Assembly (NCBI GenBank): GCA_016795295.1
Contig: JAEUHP010000109.1
Location: 1-33,660 of the forward strand
Source: Planctomycetota bacterium
Lineage (GTDB): Bacteria > Planctomycetota > UBA1135 > UBA2386
Direction of reading: 5' to 3'
Length of the DNA stretch: 33,660 bases
Position numbers and translations under genes: made by a program. Under the pieces are notes generated by a model. That model had not been told where the DNA came from and did no database searches. It saw nothing but the letters and a program-made list of their open reading frames with translations. The first letter of the stretch is position 1; each line of letters starts with the position of its first letter. Shown here one piece after another: positions 15,908 to 22,944 of the stretch.

Positions 15908-17995
15908 ATGCAGCCCACCGCCCACCGCACCACGGTCCGCATCGCCGGCACCGAACTCGTGTTCGAGACCGGCCGGATCGCCCGCCAGGCCACCGGGGCC
16001 GTGCTGTTGCGCTGCGGCGACAACGCCGTGCTCGCCACCGTGGTCGCCGCGGCGAACCCCAAGCCCGGCCAGGACTTCTTCCCGCTCACCGTCGAGTACC
16101 GGGAGAAGTTCGCCGCTGCGGGCCGCATCCCCGGCGGCTTCGGCCGCCGCGAAGGCCGCATCTCCGACCACGAAGTGCTGGTCAGCCGCCTGATCGACCG
16201 CACCGTGCGTTCGCTGTTCCCCGAGGAATACCGCAACGAAGTGCAGATCCAGGTACAGGTGCTCAGTGCCGAGCCCAGCAGCGACCTGGAGAGCTTGGCG
16301 ATTCTCTCGGCGTGCGCCGCGCTGCACACCAGCCCGGTGCCGGCGAACGGCCCCGCCGGCGGGCTGCGCATCCTGCGCGTCGACGGCGAGTGGCTGGCCT
16401 TCGGCGGCAAGGCCCAGCGCGAACAGGCGGATCTCGACTTCTCGGTCGGCATGGGGCCGGACGGGCTGGTGATGCTCGAAGGCGAAGGGCTCGAAGTCGA
16501 CGAAGCGGCCGCGCTCGCCGCGATCGCACAGGCTGGCGAGTGGCTGCAGCGCTGCCGCAAGGCCATCGGCGAGCTCGCCGCTCTGGCCGGCACCCAGAAA
16601 GCACCGGTGCCCGCAGCCCCGCCCAGCGCGGCACTGCCGGAGGCCGCCCGGCAGGCCCTGCGCACGGCACTGCAGATTCCGGGCAAAGCCGAACGGCGCG
16701 CCGCGGTGGCGCAGGCCCGCACTCTGGCCGTGGCCGAGGCGCCGGCCGAACAGCACGCCGGGCTGCTGGCGGCCTTCGAACTCGCCGTGTGGCGCACCGC
16801 GCGCGAACTGGTGCTCGACGGCAAGCCGCGCCTCGACGGCCGCACCCCGACCCAGATCCGCCCGATCTGGGGCGAAGTCGGCCTCCTGCCGCGCGCCCAC
16901 GGCTCGGCCCTGTTCACCCGCGGCGAAACCCAGGCGATCGTCACCTGCACGCTCGGCAGCCCGGACGACGCCCTACGCCTGGACGGACTCGCCGCCCAGG
17001 GCAGCACCGACCCCTTCTTGTTGCACTACAACTTCCCGCCGTACTCGGTCGGCGAGATCCGCCCCTTGCGCGGCCCCGGTCGGCGCGAGATCGGCCACGG
17101 CTCACTGGCCCGGCGCGGCCTGCGGCCGGTGCTGCCGGCGCAGCAAGACCACCCGTTCACCATCCGGATCGAAGCCGAGATCACCGAGAGCAACGGCAGT
17201 TCGTCGATGGCAACGGTGTGCGGCGGCACCCTGGCGATGCTGCACGCCGGCGTGCCGCTCACCACTTCGGCCGCCGGCATCGCCATGGGCATGGTCAGCG
17301 ACGGCAGCCGCCACGTGGTGCTGAGCGACATTCTCGGTGACGAAGACCATCTCGGCGACATGGACTTCAAGGTGGTCGGCACGGCCCGCGGCATCACCGC
17401 GATCCAGCTCGACAACAAGCTCGGCGGGCTGCCGACCGCAGTGCTCGAACAGGCCCTGCGCCAAGCGCGCGACGGCCGCCTGCACATCCTGGGCGAAATG
17501 GCCAAGATCCTGGCCGCTCCGGCGCAGCCGTCGCGCTTCGTGCCGCGCGCGGCGCGGCTCGCGATCCTGCCCGAAGCGATCGGCGCGCTGATCGGCGCGC
17601 GCGGCGCCAACATCAAGGCGATCACCGAAGCCACGGGGGCCAAGGTCAGCGTCGACGACGCCGGCGAAGTGCTGATCTACGCCACCGAACAACATGCGGC
17701 GCAACGCGCGACCAGCATGGTGCTGCGTTCGGCGGGGGTGCTGGAGGTGGGCCGCTGCTACCGCGGCACGGTGACCGGAGTGAAGGACTTCGGCGCGTTC
17801 GTGCGCGTCAACGCCGTGAACGAAGGGCTGGTGCCGATCGAAGAACTCGACGCGCAGCCGGTGCGGCACGCCGGCGACATCGCGCGCGAAGGCGAGGAAA
17901 TGGTGGTGGCGGTGCTGGGCGCCGACGACCGCGGGCGGCTGCGGCTGTCCAGGCGCCAGGCGCTCGGCGTCGACGAAGCGCAGATCGTGTTCTGA
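15908..17995 (+). CDS. pnp: polyribonucleotide nucleotidyltransferase (PNPase)
   Basis: PNPase degrades RNA 3'-to-5' by phosphorolysis and works as a trimer, often with the RNA degradosome. The 695-residue protein starts at ATG 15908 and has the full domain order. The first RNase PH domain includes FFPLTVEYREKFAAAGRIPG and LIDRTVRSLFP. A helical linker (~220-300) follows. The second, catalytic RNase PH domain includes LFTRGETQAIVTCTLG, ESNGSSSMATVCGG and DILGDEDHLGDMDFKVVG. Then come a KH domain (LIGARGANIKAITEATGAK) and an S1 domain (YRGTVTGVKDFGAFVRV). The usual rpsO neighbour is not next to it here. It is divergent from feoAB across 144 bases containing the Fur-like operator. A run of two hairpins follows the stop. 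Confidence 0.97.
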   Translation: MQPTAHRTTVRIAGTELVFETGRIARQATGAVLLRCGDNAVLATVVAAANPKPGQDFFPLTVEYREKFAAAGRIPGGFGRREGRISDHEVLVSRLIDRTVRSLFPEEYRNEVQIQVQVLSAEPSSDLESLAILSACAALHTSPVPANGPAGGLRILRVDGEWLAFGGKAQREQADLDFSVGMGPDGLVMLEGEGLEVDEAAALAAIAQAGEWLQRCRKAIGELAALAGTQKAPVPAAPPSAALPEAARQALRTALQIPGKAERRAAVAQARTLAVAEAPAEQHAGLLAAFELAVWRTARELVLDGKPRLDGRTPTQIRPIWGEVGLLPRAHGSALFTRGETQAIVTCTLGSPDDALRLDGLAAQGSTDPFLLHYNFPPYSVGEIRPLRGPGRREIGHGSLARRGLRPVLPAQQDHPFTIRIEAEITESNGSSSMATVCGGTLAMLHAGVPLTTSAAGIAMGMVSDGSRHVVLSDILGDEDHLGDMDFKVVGTARGITAIQLDNKLGGLPTAVLEQALRQARDGRLHILGEMAKILAAPAQPSRFVPRAARLAILPEAIGALIGARGANIKAITEATGAKVSVDDAGEVLIYATEQHAAQRATSMVLRSAGVLEVGRCYRGTVTGVKDFGAFVRVNAVNEGLVPIEELDAQPVRHAGDIAREGEEMVVAVLGADDRGRLRLSRRQALGVDEAQIVF

Positions 17996-17999
17996 CCGA

Positions 18000-18043
18000 G
18001 CCGCGGCGGACCCGCGGCCAACGGCACCCGCGGCACGCCGCGG
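18000..18043. terminator. tandem GC hairpins between convergent pnp and DUF2058 gene
   Basis: First stem: GCCGCGG (18000-18006) with CCGCGGC (18012-18018), 7 bp perfect, 5-base loop. Second stem: CCGCGG (18028-18033) with CCGCGG (18038-18043), 4-base loop. They fill the 55-base convergent gap. No T-tract follows on either strand. Confidence 0.45.
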
Positions 18044-18050
18044 CCGCCGC

Positions 18051-18551
18051 TCAGGCGCCAGCGACGATGCCGCGCGGCGCCAGCACCACGGCTTCGGGCC
18101 AGACCCGGGCCACCCGGCGCGTGGCCTCCAGCGGCAGCAGCCGGTAGGTGTGCGTGCCGGGTGCTCCGCTGCGCACCACACACAGGCTGCCGGCGCGCAG
18201 TTCCTGGCCTTCGCGCGGCGACAGCTCGAGCCACGGCAGGCTGCCATCCGGAGCCTGGAAATAGAACTTCATGGTGCCCGGCCCCGGCTTGCGCGCCGCA
18301 GCCACCAACTGCCGCACCGCCGCCAGCTCGTCGCGCTTCTGCTGCTGGGCCGCGGCCCGCTCCGTGGCCAGCCGATCCCGCTCGCGTTCCTTGGCGGCGA
18401 GCTGCTCGAGTTCGCGCTGGCGTGCAGCCGCCTCCTGCTCGATCGCCTCACGGCCCTTCTCGGCCCGCTCGACGCGGGCCTCGTGGGCGAGCCGCTTGTG
18501 CTCCTTGTCGGACAGCAGGTTGGCCTTCTTCAGCTGGTCGCGCAGGTTCAT
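18051..18551 (-). CDS. DUF2058 family protein (YaiL-like)
   Basis: A 166-residue cytoplasmic protein. The N terminus MNLRDQLKKANLLSDKEHKR is the hallmark of DUF2058 (E. coli YaiL starts LQEQLLKAGLV). It is followed by a long charged coiled coil (about 20-85, rich in Glu, Arg, Gln and Ala). The C-terminal part (KFYFQAPDGSLPWLELSP and after) departs from the enterobacterial form. DUF2058 proteins have been labelled nucleic-acid-associated, but their role is not established. A strong ribosome-binding site, GGAGG, stands six bases before the ATG. The gene lies 34 bases after the exported CXXCXGXG protein on the same strand, so the two likely form an operon; the functional connection is unknown. 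Confidence 0.82.
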   Translation of the reverse strand: MNLRDQLKKANLLSDKEHKRLAHEARVERAEKGREAIEQEAAARQRELEQLAAKERERDRLATERAAAQQQKRDELAAVRQLVAAARKPGPGTMKFYFQAPDGSLPWLELSPREGQELRAGSLCVVRSGAPGTHTYRLLPLEATRRVARVWPEAVVLAPRGIVAGA

Positions 18552-18585
18552 GGGGATCCTCCGGGCGCGGTGGGCGCCATGGGCA

Positions 18586-19494
18586 CTACTTGGGCTTGCT
18601 CTCGGCGAGCACCTTCTCGTTGGTCGCAGCGCGCTTCTGCGCCAGTTCGAGCATGCGCTTCTGGTGCTTCAGGTAGTACTCGGAGCCGACCTTGAAACCG
18701 TTCATCGTGTTGGCCTCGGCTTCTTCGTGGCCCTGGAACTGATTGCCACCGTAGACCTTGCCCATCACGTCCTCGAGCGCTTTGCCGATGCGCTTCATCG
18801 GCGGCGAAATGGGCCCGGCCTCACCCAGGATCCGCGCCAACTCCTTCACTTCTTTGCGCGAATCGCGCGCAGCAGGAGTGAAACCACCCAGCGCCGTGAG
18901 CGTCTTGTCCACCGCGGCGAGCGCCTTGGCCAGCAGCTGGCTGTTGGCGTCCTTCAGGCTCGGCTTCAAGCCCAGCGGCTCGACCAGACGCGTGCCGTTG
19001 CAAGTCGCGCATTTCCAACCACCATCACCGCGGCAAGCCGGGCAATTGGTCCAGCGGTCGCCGCCACCGGTGATCTTGATCTGCCCACCCCCGGAGCAGG
19101 TGCCGCACTCGGTGATGGCCGCGCCCATGCACTGCGGACAGGTCACCTTTTCGAGTGGGTCGGGCCAGTGGCCGAGTCCGCCGCACGAACGACACCCGGT
19201 CTCGCGGTCCTTGTTGCGTTTGCACTCGATGCAGTGCTTGGCGTCGTCGGGAAAGCGCTCGCAGGTGACGCAACGGGTCTTGCCCGTGCCCTTGCAGACC
19301 GTGCACTTCTCCGGCTTGTACTCCGCCCACTGCTCGAGCCCCTTGTCGTCGGTCTTGGTCGCCCGTTCGAAACGCTCCGGGATGATGTAGCGGATCTCCA
19401 CGGGCTCGTTCTTCTGCGCCGCCAAAGCCGCAGTGAGCGACCAGGGCAACAGCAACAGGAGCAGACGTACGACAACGCACCAGGATTGGCTCAC
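18586..19494 (-). CDS. exported protein with DnaJ-type CXXCXGXG zinc-finger repeats
   Basis: A 302-residue secreted or periplasmic protein. The GTG start at 19494 has GAGG seven bases upstream and produces a signal peptide (VSQSWCVVVRLLLLLLPWSLTAALA, cleavage probably after ALA). Residues ~50-165 contain eight CxxC pairs (CTVC, CVTC, CIEC, CRSC, CPQC, CGTC, CPAC, CATC), several extended to the CxxCxGxG form known from the DnaJ zinc-binding region (CTVCKGTG, CRSCGGLG, CPACRGDG). No J domain or DnaJ C-terminal domain is present. The C-terminal half is helical and charged, ending in a Lys-rich tail. Such domains bind two or more zinc ions and contact unfolded protein in DnaJ; here that role outside the cytoplasm is an inference. 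A longer reading upstream lacks a signal peptide at its start and is rejected. Confidence 0.8.
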   Translation of the reverse strand: MSQSWCVVVRLLLLLLPWSLTAALAAQKNEPVEIRYIIPERFERATKTDDKGLEQWAEYKPEKCTVCKGTGKTRCVTCERFPDDAKHCIECKRNKDRETGCRSCGGLGHWPDPLEKVTCPQCMGAAITECGTCSGGGQIKITGGGDRWTNCPACRGDGGWKCATCNGTRLVEPLGLKPSLKDANSQLLAKALAAVDKTLTALGGFTPAARDSRKEVKELARILGEAGPISPPMKRIGKALEDVMGKVYGGNQFQGHEEAEANTMNGFKVGSEYYLKHQKRMLELAQKRAATNEKVLAESKPK

Positions 19495-19609
19495 GGCAGG
19501 ACCTCGGAAAGGACTGCTGGAGGATACGCGCTCCCGCGGGGAGAATGCCAACCCCTCGCCGGCAGCCGCCTCCTGACCACCGCCGACGCAGCCCCGCCCC
19601 CCCCTCGCC

Positions 19610-20614
19610 GTGCCCAGAATCGCCAGCCTGCTGCCCCCGGCAGTCGCCCGCCGCCACCACCTGCTCGAACGGCTGCACCGGGAGGGCACCGACACCTACC
19701 GGCTGCTGCACGGGATCGCCGAAGGCGCCCCCGGGGTCACCGTCGATCGCTACGGCGGGGTGTGGTTGGTGCAGACGTTCCGCGGCCCGCTGCCGGCAGG
19801 GGAAGTCGAGGCGCTGCAGCAGGCGGCGAACCAGGCCCTCGGGCTCGACCTGCCGGTGGTGTGCAACCACCGCGGCCGTCCCGATCCGGACGCCCCGGCG
19901 CCCCACCAGCCAACCGCCGAAGCCCTGGCCGAGCGAGTCTGCCACGAAGCGGGCGTTCGCCTGCCGTTCCAGGCGCGCCACCGCGGCCAGGATCCCTGGC
20001 TGTTCCTCGACCTGCGCGCTGGGCGCGCCGTGCTGCGGGCCGCCGCCGCTGGGCAGCGCGTGCTCAACCTGTTCGCCTACACCTGCAGTGCCGGCGTGAT
20101 GGCCGCCGCGGCCGGTGCCACCCAGGTGGTCAACGTCGACTTCGCGACCAGCGCGCTCGCGGTCGGCGCACGGGCACGCGACCAGAACGGCATCGCGGCC
20201 GCGCGCTGCACCCTGTTCGAGTCCGACTGCTTGCCGGTGCTGCGGCAACTCGCCGGCCAGCCGGTACAACGCCGCGGCAAACACGTGCCGTACCCGCGCA
20301 TCGAGCCGCAGCCGTTCGATCGCATCGTGCTCGACCCACCGCGCTTCGCGAAGAGCCCGTTCGGCACCGTCGACGTGGTGCGCGACTACCCGTCGCTGTG
20401 GAAGCCTGCCCTGCTCGCCCTGGCCCCCGGCGGCGCGATCCTGGCCACCAACCACGTGCCCGAGGTGTCCGCCGCGGACTGGCACGAACTGCTGCGCCGC
20501 AGCGCCGCGAAAGCCGGCCGACCGCTGCGCGATCTGCAGCCGATTGCGCTGGACGCCGACTTCCCGTCGTTCGACGGCCAGCCACCGCTGAAAATGGTCT
20601 GGGCCACGGTGTGA
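19610..20614 (+). CDS. class I SAM-dependent rRNA methyltransferase-like protein (RlmI/RlmK type)
   Basis: A 334-residue Rossmann-fold methyltransferase with a GTG start. The N-terminal YRLLHGIAEGAPGVTVDRYGG (30-50) matches the EEHI-like segment of RlmI-family enzymes (RLxNGExDGLPGLxVDRYG). SAM motif I is VLNLFAYTCSAGVMAAAAGA (151-170), the acidic loop is VNVDFAT (174-180) and motif IV is FDRIVLDPPRFAKS (236-249). The N-terminal PUA domain of RlmI is absent. Where RlmI-type m5C enzymes have the catalytic Cys in an SCS motif, this protein has ATNHV. That argues against m5C chemistry and is closer to the SNN of RlmK, which makes m7G. The substrate is probably rRNA, but the modified base cannot be assigned. 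Confidence 0.85.
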   Translation: MPRIASLLPPAVARRHHLLERLHREGTDTYRLLHGIAEGAPGVTVDRYGGVWLVQTFRGPLPAGEVEALQQAANQALGLDLPVVCNHRGRPDPDAPAPHQPTAEALAERVCHEAGVRLPFQARHRGQDPWLFLDLRAGRAVLRAAAAGQRVLNLFAYTCSAGVMAAAAGATQVVNVDFATSALAVGARARDQNGIAAARCTLFESDCLPVLRQLAGQPVQRRGKHVPYPRIEPQPFDRIVLDPPRFAKSPFGTVDVVRDYPSLWKPALLALAPGGAILATNHVPEVSAADWHELLRRSAAKAGRPLRDLQPIALDADFPSFDGQPPLKMVWATV

Positions 20615-20697
20615 GCGCAGCCGGGGCGCGGGCCCCGACTCGGCTCGGCGGCCCAATCCCCTTCCCTCCGCCGCGCTGCGCGGCGATGCTGGTTGGC

Positions 20698-22482
20698 ATG
20701 GGCTCCGTTCCCGGCACCCCTCCACCCGAGACGCCCTACCAGGTCGTCGCCCGCCGTTTCCGGCCGCAGACCTTCGGCGAGATGGTCGGCCAGGACGACG
20801 TGCTCAAGTCGCTGCGCCTCGCCCTGCAACAGCACAAGGTGCCCCACGCCTTCCTGTTCTCGGGCAGCCGCGGCGTCGGCAAGACCACTTCGGCGCGCAT
20901 CCTGGCCCGCTGCCTCAACTGCGTGCGCGGCCCGACGCCGGAACCGTGCGGCGAGTGCCCGGCGTGCCGTTCGATCCTGGACGGCAGCAACCCCGACGTG
21001 ATCGAGATCGACGCCGCGTCGAACAACGGCGTCGACGACGTGCGCAGCCTGCGCGAACACCTGGGCTACGCCACCATGCAGTCGCGCTACCGCGTGGTGA
21101 TCCTCGACGAGGCCCACATGATGTCGAAAGGCGCGTTCAACGCCCTGCTCAAGACCCTCGAAGAGCCACCGCCGCAGGTGGTGTTCGTGCTCGCCACCAC
21201 CGAGATGCACAAGCTGCCCGACACCATCGTGTCGCGCTGCCAGGTGCTGCTGTTCCGTCGGGTTGGCGAACCCGACCTGATGCGCCGGCTGCGCACGATC
21301 GCCGACCGCGACGGGGTGGCGGTGCCCGACGCGGTGCTCGCCGAGATCGCCCAATCGGTGCACGGCGGCGTGCGCGACGCCGAAACCGCGCTCGAACGCG
21401 TGCTGCCGGTCGCGCGCGAACTGGGCCCGGCCTTCGACCTGGCCGCCTACCGCACGCTGGTGGCCAAGGTCGGCCTCGACCGCGCGGTCGAAGTGGTCGA
21501 AGCGCTGCTGGCCGGCGACGTGCGGGCCGGGCTCGCGTTCGCCCGCGAACAAGAAGAGCGCGGCATCGACCAGTACGAAGCGCTCGGCGAACTGGTCGAG
21601 GTGCTGCGCTGGCTTCTGTTGCTGCAGGCCGACGGCCCCGACAGTGGCTCGGTGCAGGTCGCCGGGGCCCTGCGCGAGCGGCTGGTGGCACTGGCCAAGC
21701 AGGTGTCGCTGCACCAGCTCGACGCGCTGCTCTCGGCGGGCCTGAAGGCCCGCACCCGGCTGCGCGAGGGCGACGACCGCAGCGCCGTGTTCGAAGTGGC
21801 GCTGGTGCGCATGGCCCAGGCCGGGGCCCTGCCGACCCTCGCCGATCTGCTGGCCGAAGTGCGCGCAGGCGGCGGCTTCGCGGCGGCGGCGACCGCGGCC
21901 CCCGCAGCGGCGCGGCCGCAGTTCGGCAAAGCGGCCACGAGTGCTGGGGCCGGGCCGGCACCGACGCCACCGCGGCCAGGGGCCGGGACGCCAGCCGGTG
22001 GCGGTGCGCCAGCAGCCGCCGGGGCGCCCCCTCCCGGTGGCGACCTCAAGGCGCGAGTGAAGTTCGCGCTGAAAGAGCGCGGCCTCCTGCAGGCGACGCT
22101 CGACACCTGCCGCTTCGACGGCCCAGGCAGCGAGGGCAAGGTGGTGGTCACGACCACTGCCACGCAGCGCATGCACCTGGATCGGCTGGCTTCGCCGGAC
22201 GTGCAGCGCGAGCTCACGCAGACGCTGGTGGCGCTGCTGGGCCCAGTGCAGGTCGAGTTCCGGCTGCCGAGCAGTGCGGCCGGCGCGCCGGGTGCGGCGG
22301 CGGCCACGCCCCCGGCGAAGGTGAGCCTCGGCGAAACCGGGAAACGCGTGTTGGGCCAGTTCCGCGGCCGGGTGGTCGAAGTGAATCCCACCGACCGGCC
22401 GCAGCCGAGCGAGCCGGTGCGCGAGGCGCGCGACGAGCCAGCGCCGGGTGCGGAGCCCGAGCTGCCCGAACCCCAGGACTGA
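20698..22482 (+). CDS. dnaX: DNA polymerase III subunits gamma/tau
   Basis: The clamp-loader ATPase of the replicative polymerase, 594 residues from ATG 20698; ATG 20686, four codons earlier, is equally possible. YQVVARRFRPQTFGEMVGQ (14-32) is the family N terminus. Walker A is GSRGVGKT (56-63). The zinc-binding cysteines follow in RCLNCVRG and EPCGECPAC. Walker B is VVILDEAHMMS, and sensor 1 and the SRC arginine-finger motif are in FVLATTEMHKLPDTIVSRCQ. The C-terminal third has an Ala/Pro/Gly-rich linker and a tau-like end. No A-rich slippery sequence for programmed gamma production was seen. It is 83 bases downstream of the methyltransferase. The usual recR and YbaB neighbours are not adjacent. 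Confidence 0.96.
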   Translation: MGSVPGTPPPETPYQVVARRFRPQTFGEMVGQDDVLKSLRLALQQHKVPHAFLFSGSRGVGKTTSARILARCLNCVRGPTPEPCGECPACRSILDGSNPDVIEIDAASNNGVDDVRSLREHLGYATMQSRYRVVILDEAHMMSKGAFNALLKTLEEPPPQVVFVLATTEMHKLPDTIVSRCQVLLFRRVGEPDLMRRLRTIADRDGVAVPDAVLAEIAQSVHGGVRDAETALERVLPVARELGPAFDLAAYRTLVAKVGLDRAVEVVEALLAGDVRAGLAFAREQEERGIDQYEALGELVEVLRWLLLLQADGPDSGSVQVAGALRERLVALAKQVSLHQLDALLSAGLKARTRLREGDDRSAVFEVALVRMAQAGALPTLADLLAEVRAGGGFAAAATAAPAAARPQFGKAATSAGAGPAPTPPRPGAGTPAGGGAPAAAGAPPPGGDLKARVKFALKERGLLQATLDTCRFDGPGSEGKVVVTTTATQRMHLDRLASPDVQRELTQTLVALLGPVQVEFRLPSSAAGAPGAAAATPPAKVSLGETGKRVLGQFRGRVVEVNPTDRPQPSEPVREARDEPAPGAEPELPEPQD

Positions 22483-22521
22483 GCCGCCCCCTGCCGGCGC
22501 GCCGCCCCGCATCGTGCGCTC

Positions 22522-22549
22522 TTGCGCTTGGTGTTACTTGAGATTGAAT
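22522..22549 (+). promoter_or_regulatory. candidate sigma70-type promoter under the second Fur-like box
   Basis: TTGCGC (22522-22527), a 16-base spacer, then TTGAAT (22544-22549), which matches 4 of 6 bases of the -10 consensus and lies inside the Fur-like palindrome. Overlap of operator and -10 would give direct repression. Weak on sequence alone in such a GC-rich background. Confidence 0.3.
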
Positions 22550-22554
22550 CTCAG
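22538..22554. promoter_or_regulatory. second Fur-like operator, upstream of small Cys/His gene
   Basis: TTGAGATTGAATCTCAG: left arm TTGAGATT and right arm AATCTCAG pair at 7 of 8 positions around one central base. It is identical to the feoAB box at 14 of 17 positions. It lies in the 90-base gap after dnaX, 19 bases before a ribosome-binding site and ATG 22573. Confidence 0.7.
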
Positions 22555-22572
22555 TAGCGATAAGAAGGGGCC

Positions 22573-22680
22573 ATGCTCCCGACCACCGATCCTCCTTGCC
22601 GGACCAAGACGCCGTGGCTCGGCGCACTGCTCAGCGCGCCGTCAGGCCTCGATCTCGCCGCGACCAGAGGCAGGGCGTGA
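22573..22680 (+). CDS. 35-codon ORF, possible leader peptide
   Basis: ATG 22573 is preceded by a purine-rich AGAAGGGG that can serve as ribosome-binding site, directly behind the Fur-like box. It encodes 35 residues (MLPTTDPPCRTKTPWLGALL and onward, ending ATRGRA) without recognisable domain. Its stop TGA (22678-22680) is two bases before the ATG of the Cys/His-rich gene, a spacing typical of translational coupling. It shows no match to HemP-like peptides that often accompany Fur-controlled genes. It could be a real small protein, a leader peptide that opens the next gene, or chance. Codon third positions are mostly G or C, but so are competing frames. Confidence 0.4.
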   Translation: MLPTTDPPCRTKTPWLGALLSAPSGLDLAATRGRA

Positions 22681-22682
22681 CC

Positions 22683-22901
22683 ATGTGCCGACCGACCAAC
22701 TTGGCCGCCCGCGGCCCGTTCCGCATCGACCACTGCAGCTGCGGCTGCCTGCACCTGCACCTGGGACCGGTGATGGTGCGACTCGATCTCGCCGCAGCCC
22801 CGGCGCTGCTCGCGTTGTTGGAGCAGGCGCAGGAACGCCTCGCCACGCCACCGCGCTGGCTGGGGCCTGGCTCGGACCAGAAGCCGGAATCGCGCAACTG
22901 A
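22683..22901 (+). CDS. small Cys/His-rich protein, probably iron-regulated
   Basis: A 72-residue protein starting at ATG 22683 (MCRPTN). The central part FRIDHCSCGCLHLHLGPVMV (13-32) packs Cys18, Cys20, Cys22, His17, His24 and His26, a plausible metal or Fe-S binding knot. It is followed by a strand-like VRLDL and a helix (LLALLEQAQERL). The tail is hydrophilic. Short proteins with a CxCGxxHLxxGPxxLRL core occur in various bacteria as uncharacterised proteins; this relation is from memory and not searched. A longer frame start at 22596 adds 29 residues lacking conservation features and overlaps the 35-codon ORF. The Fur-like box at 22538-22554 upstream suggests production when iron is scarce. 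Function unknown. Confidence 0.7.
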   Translation: MCRPTNLAARGPFRIDHCSCGCLHLHLGPVMVRLDLAAAPALLALLEQAQERLATPPRWLGPGSDQKPESRN

Positions 22902-22944
22902 ATGCGGCGCACCGGGCCGCCAGCGCCACCGCCTGCGCGCCGAC

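Noticed and set aside
20698-22482. Programmed frameshift in dnaX producing a short gamma subunit
   Set aside because: No A-rich slippery heptamer with following stem was seen in this GC-rich gene.
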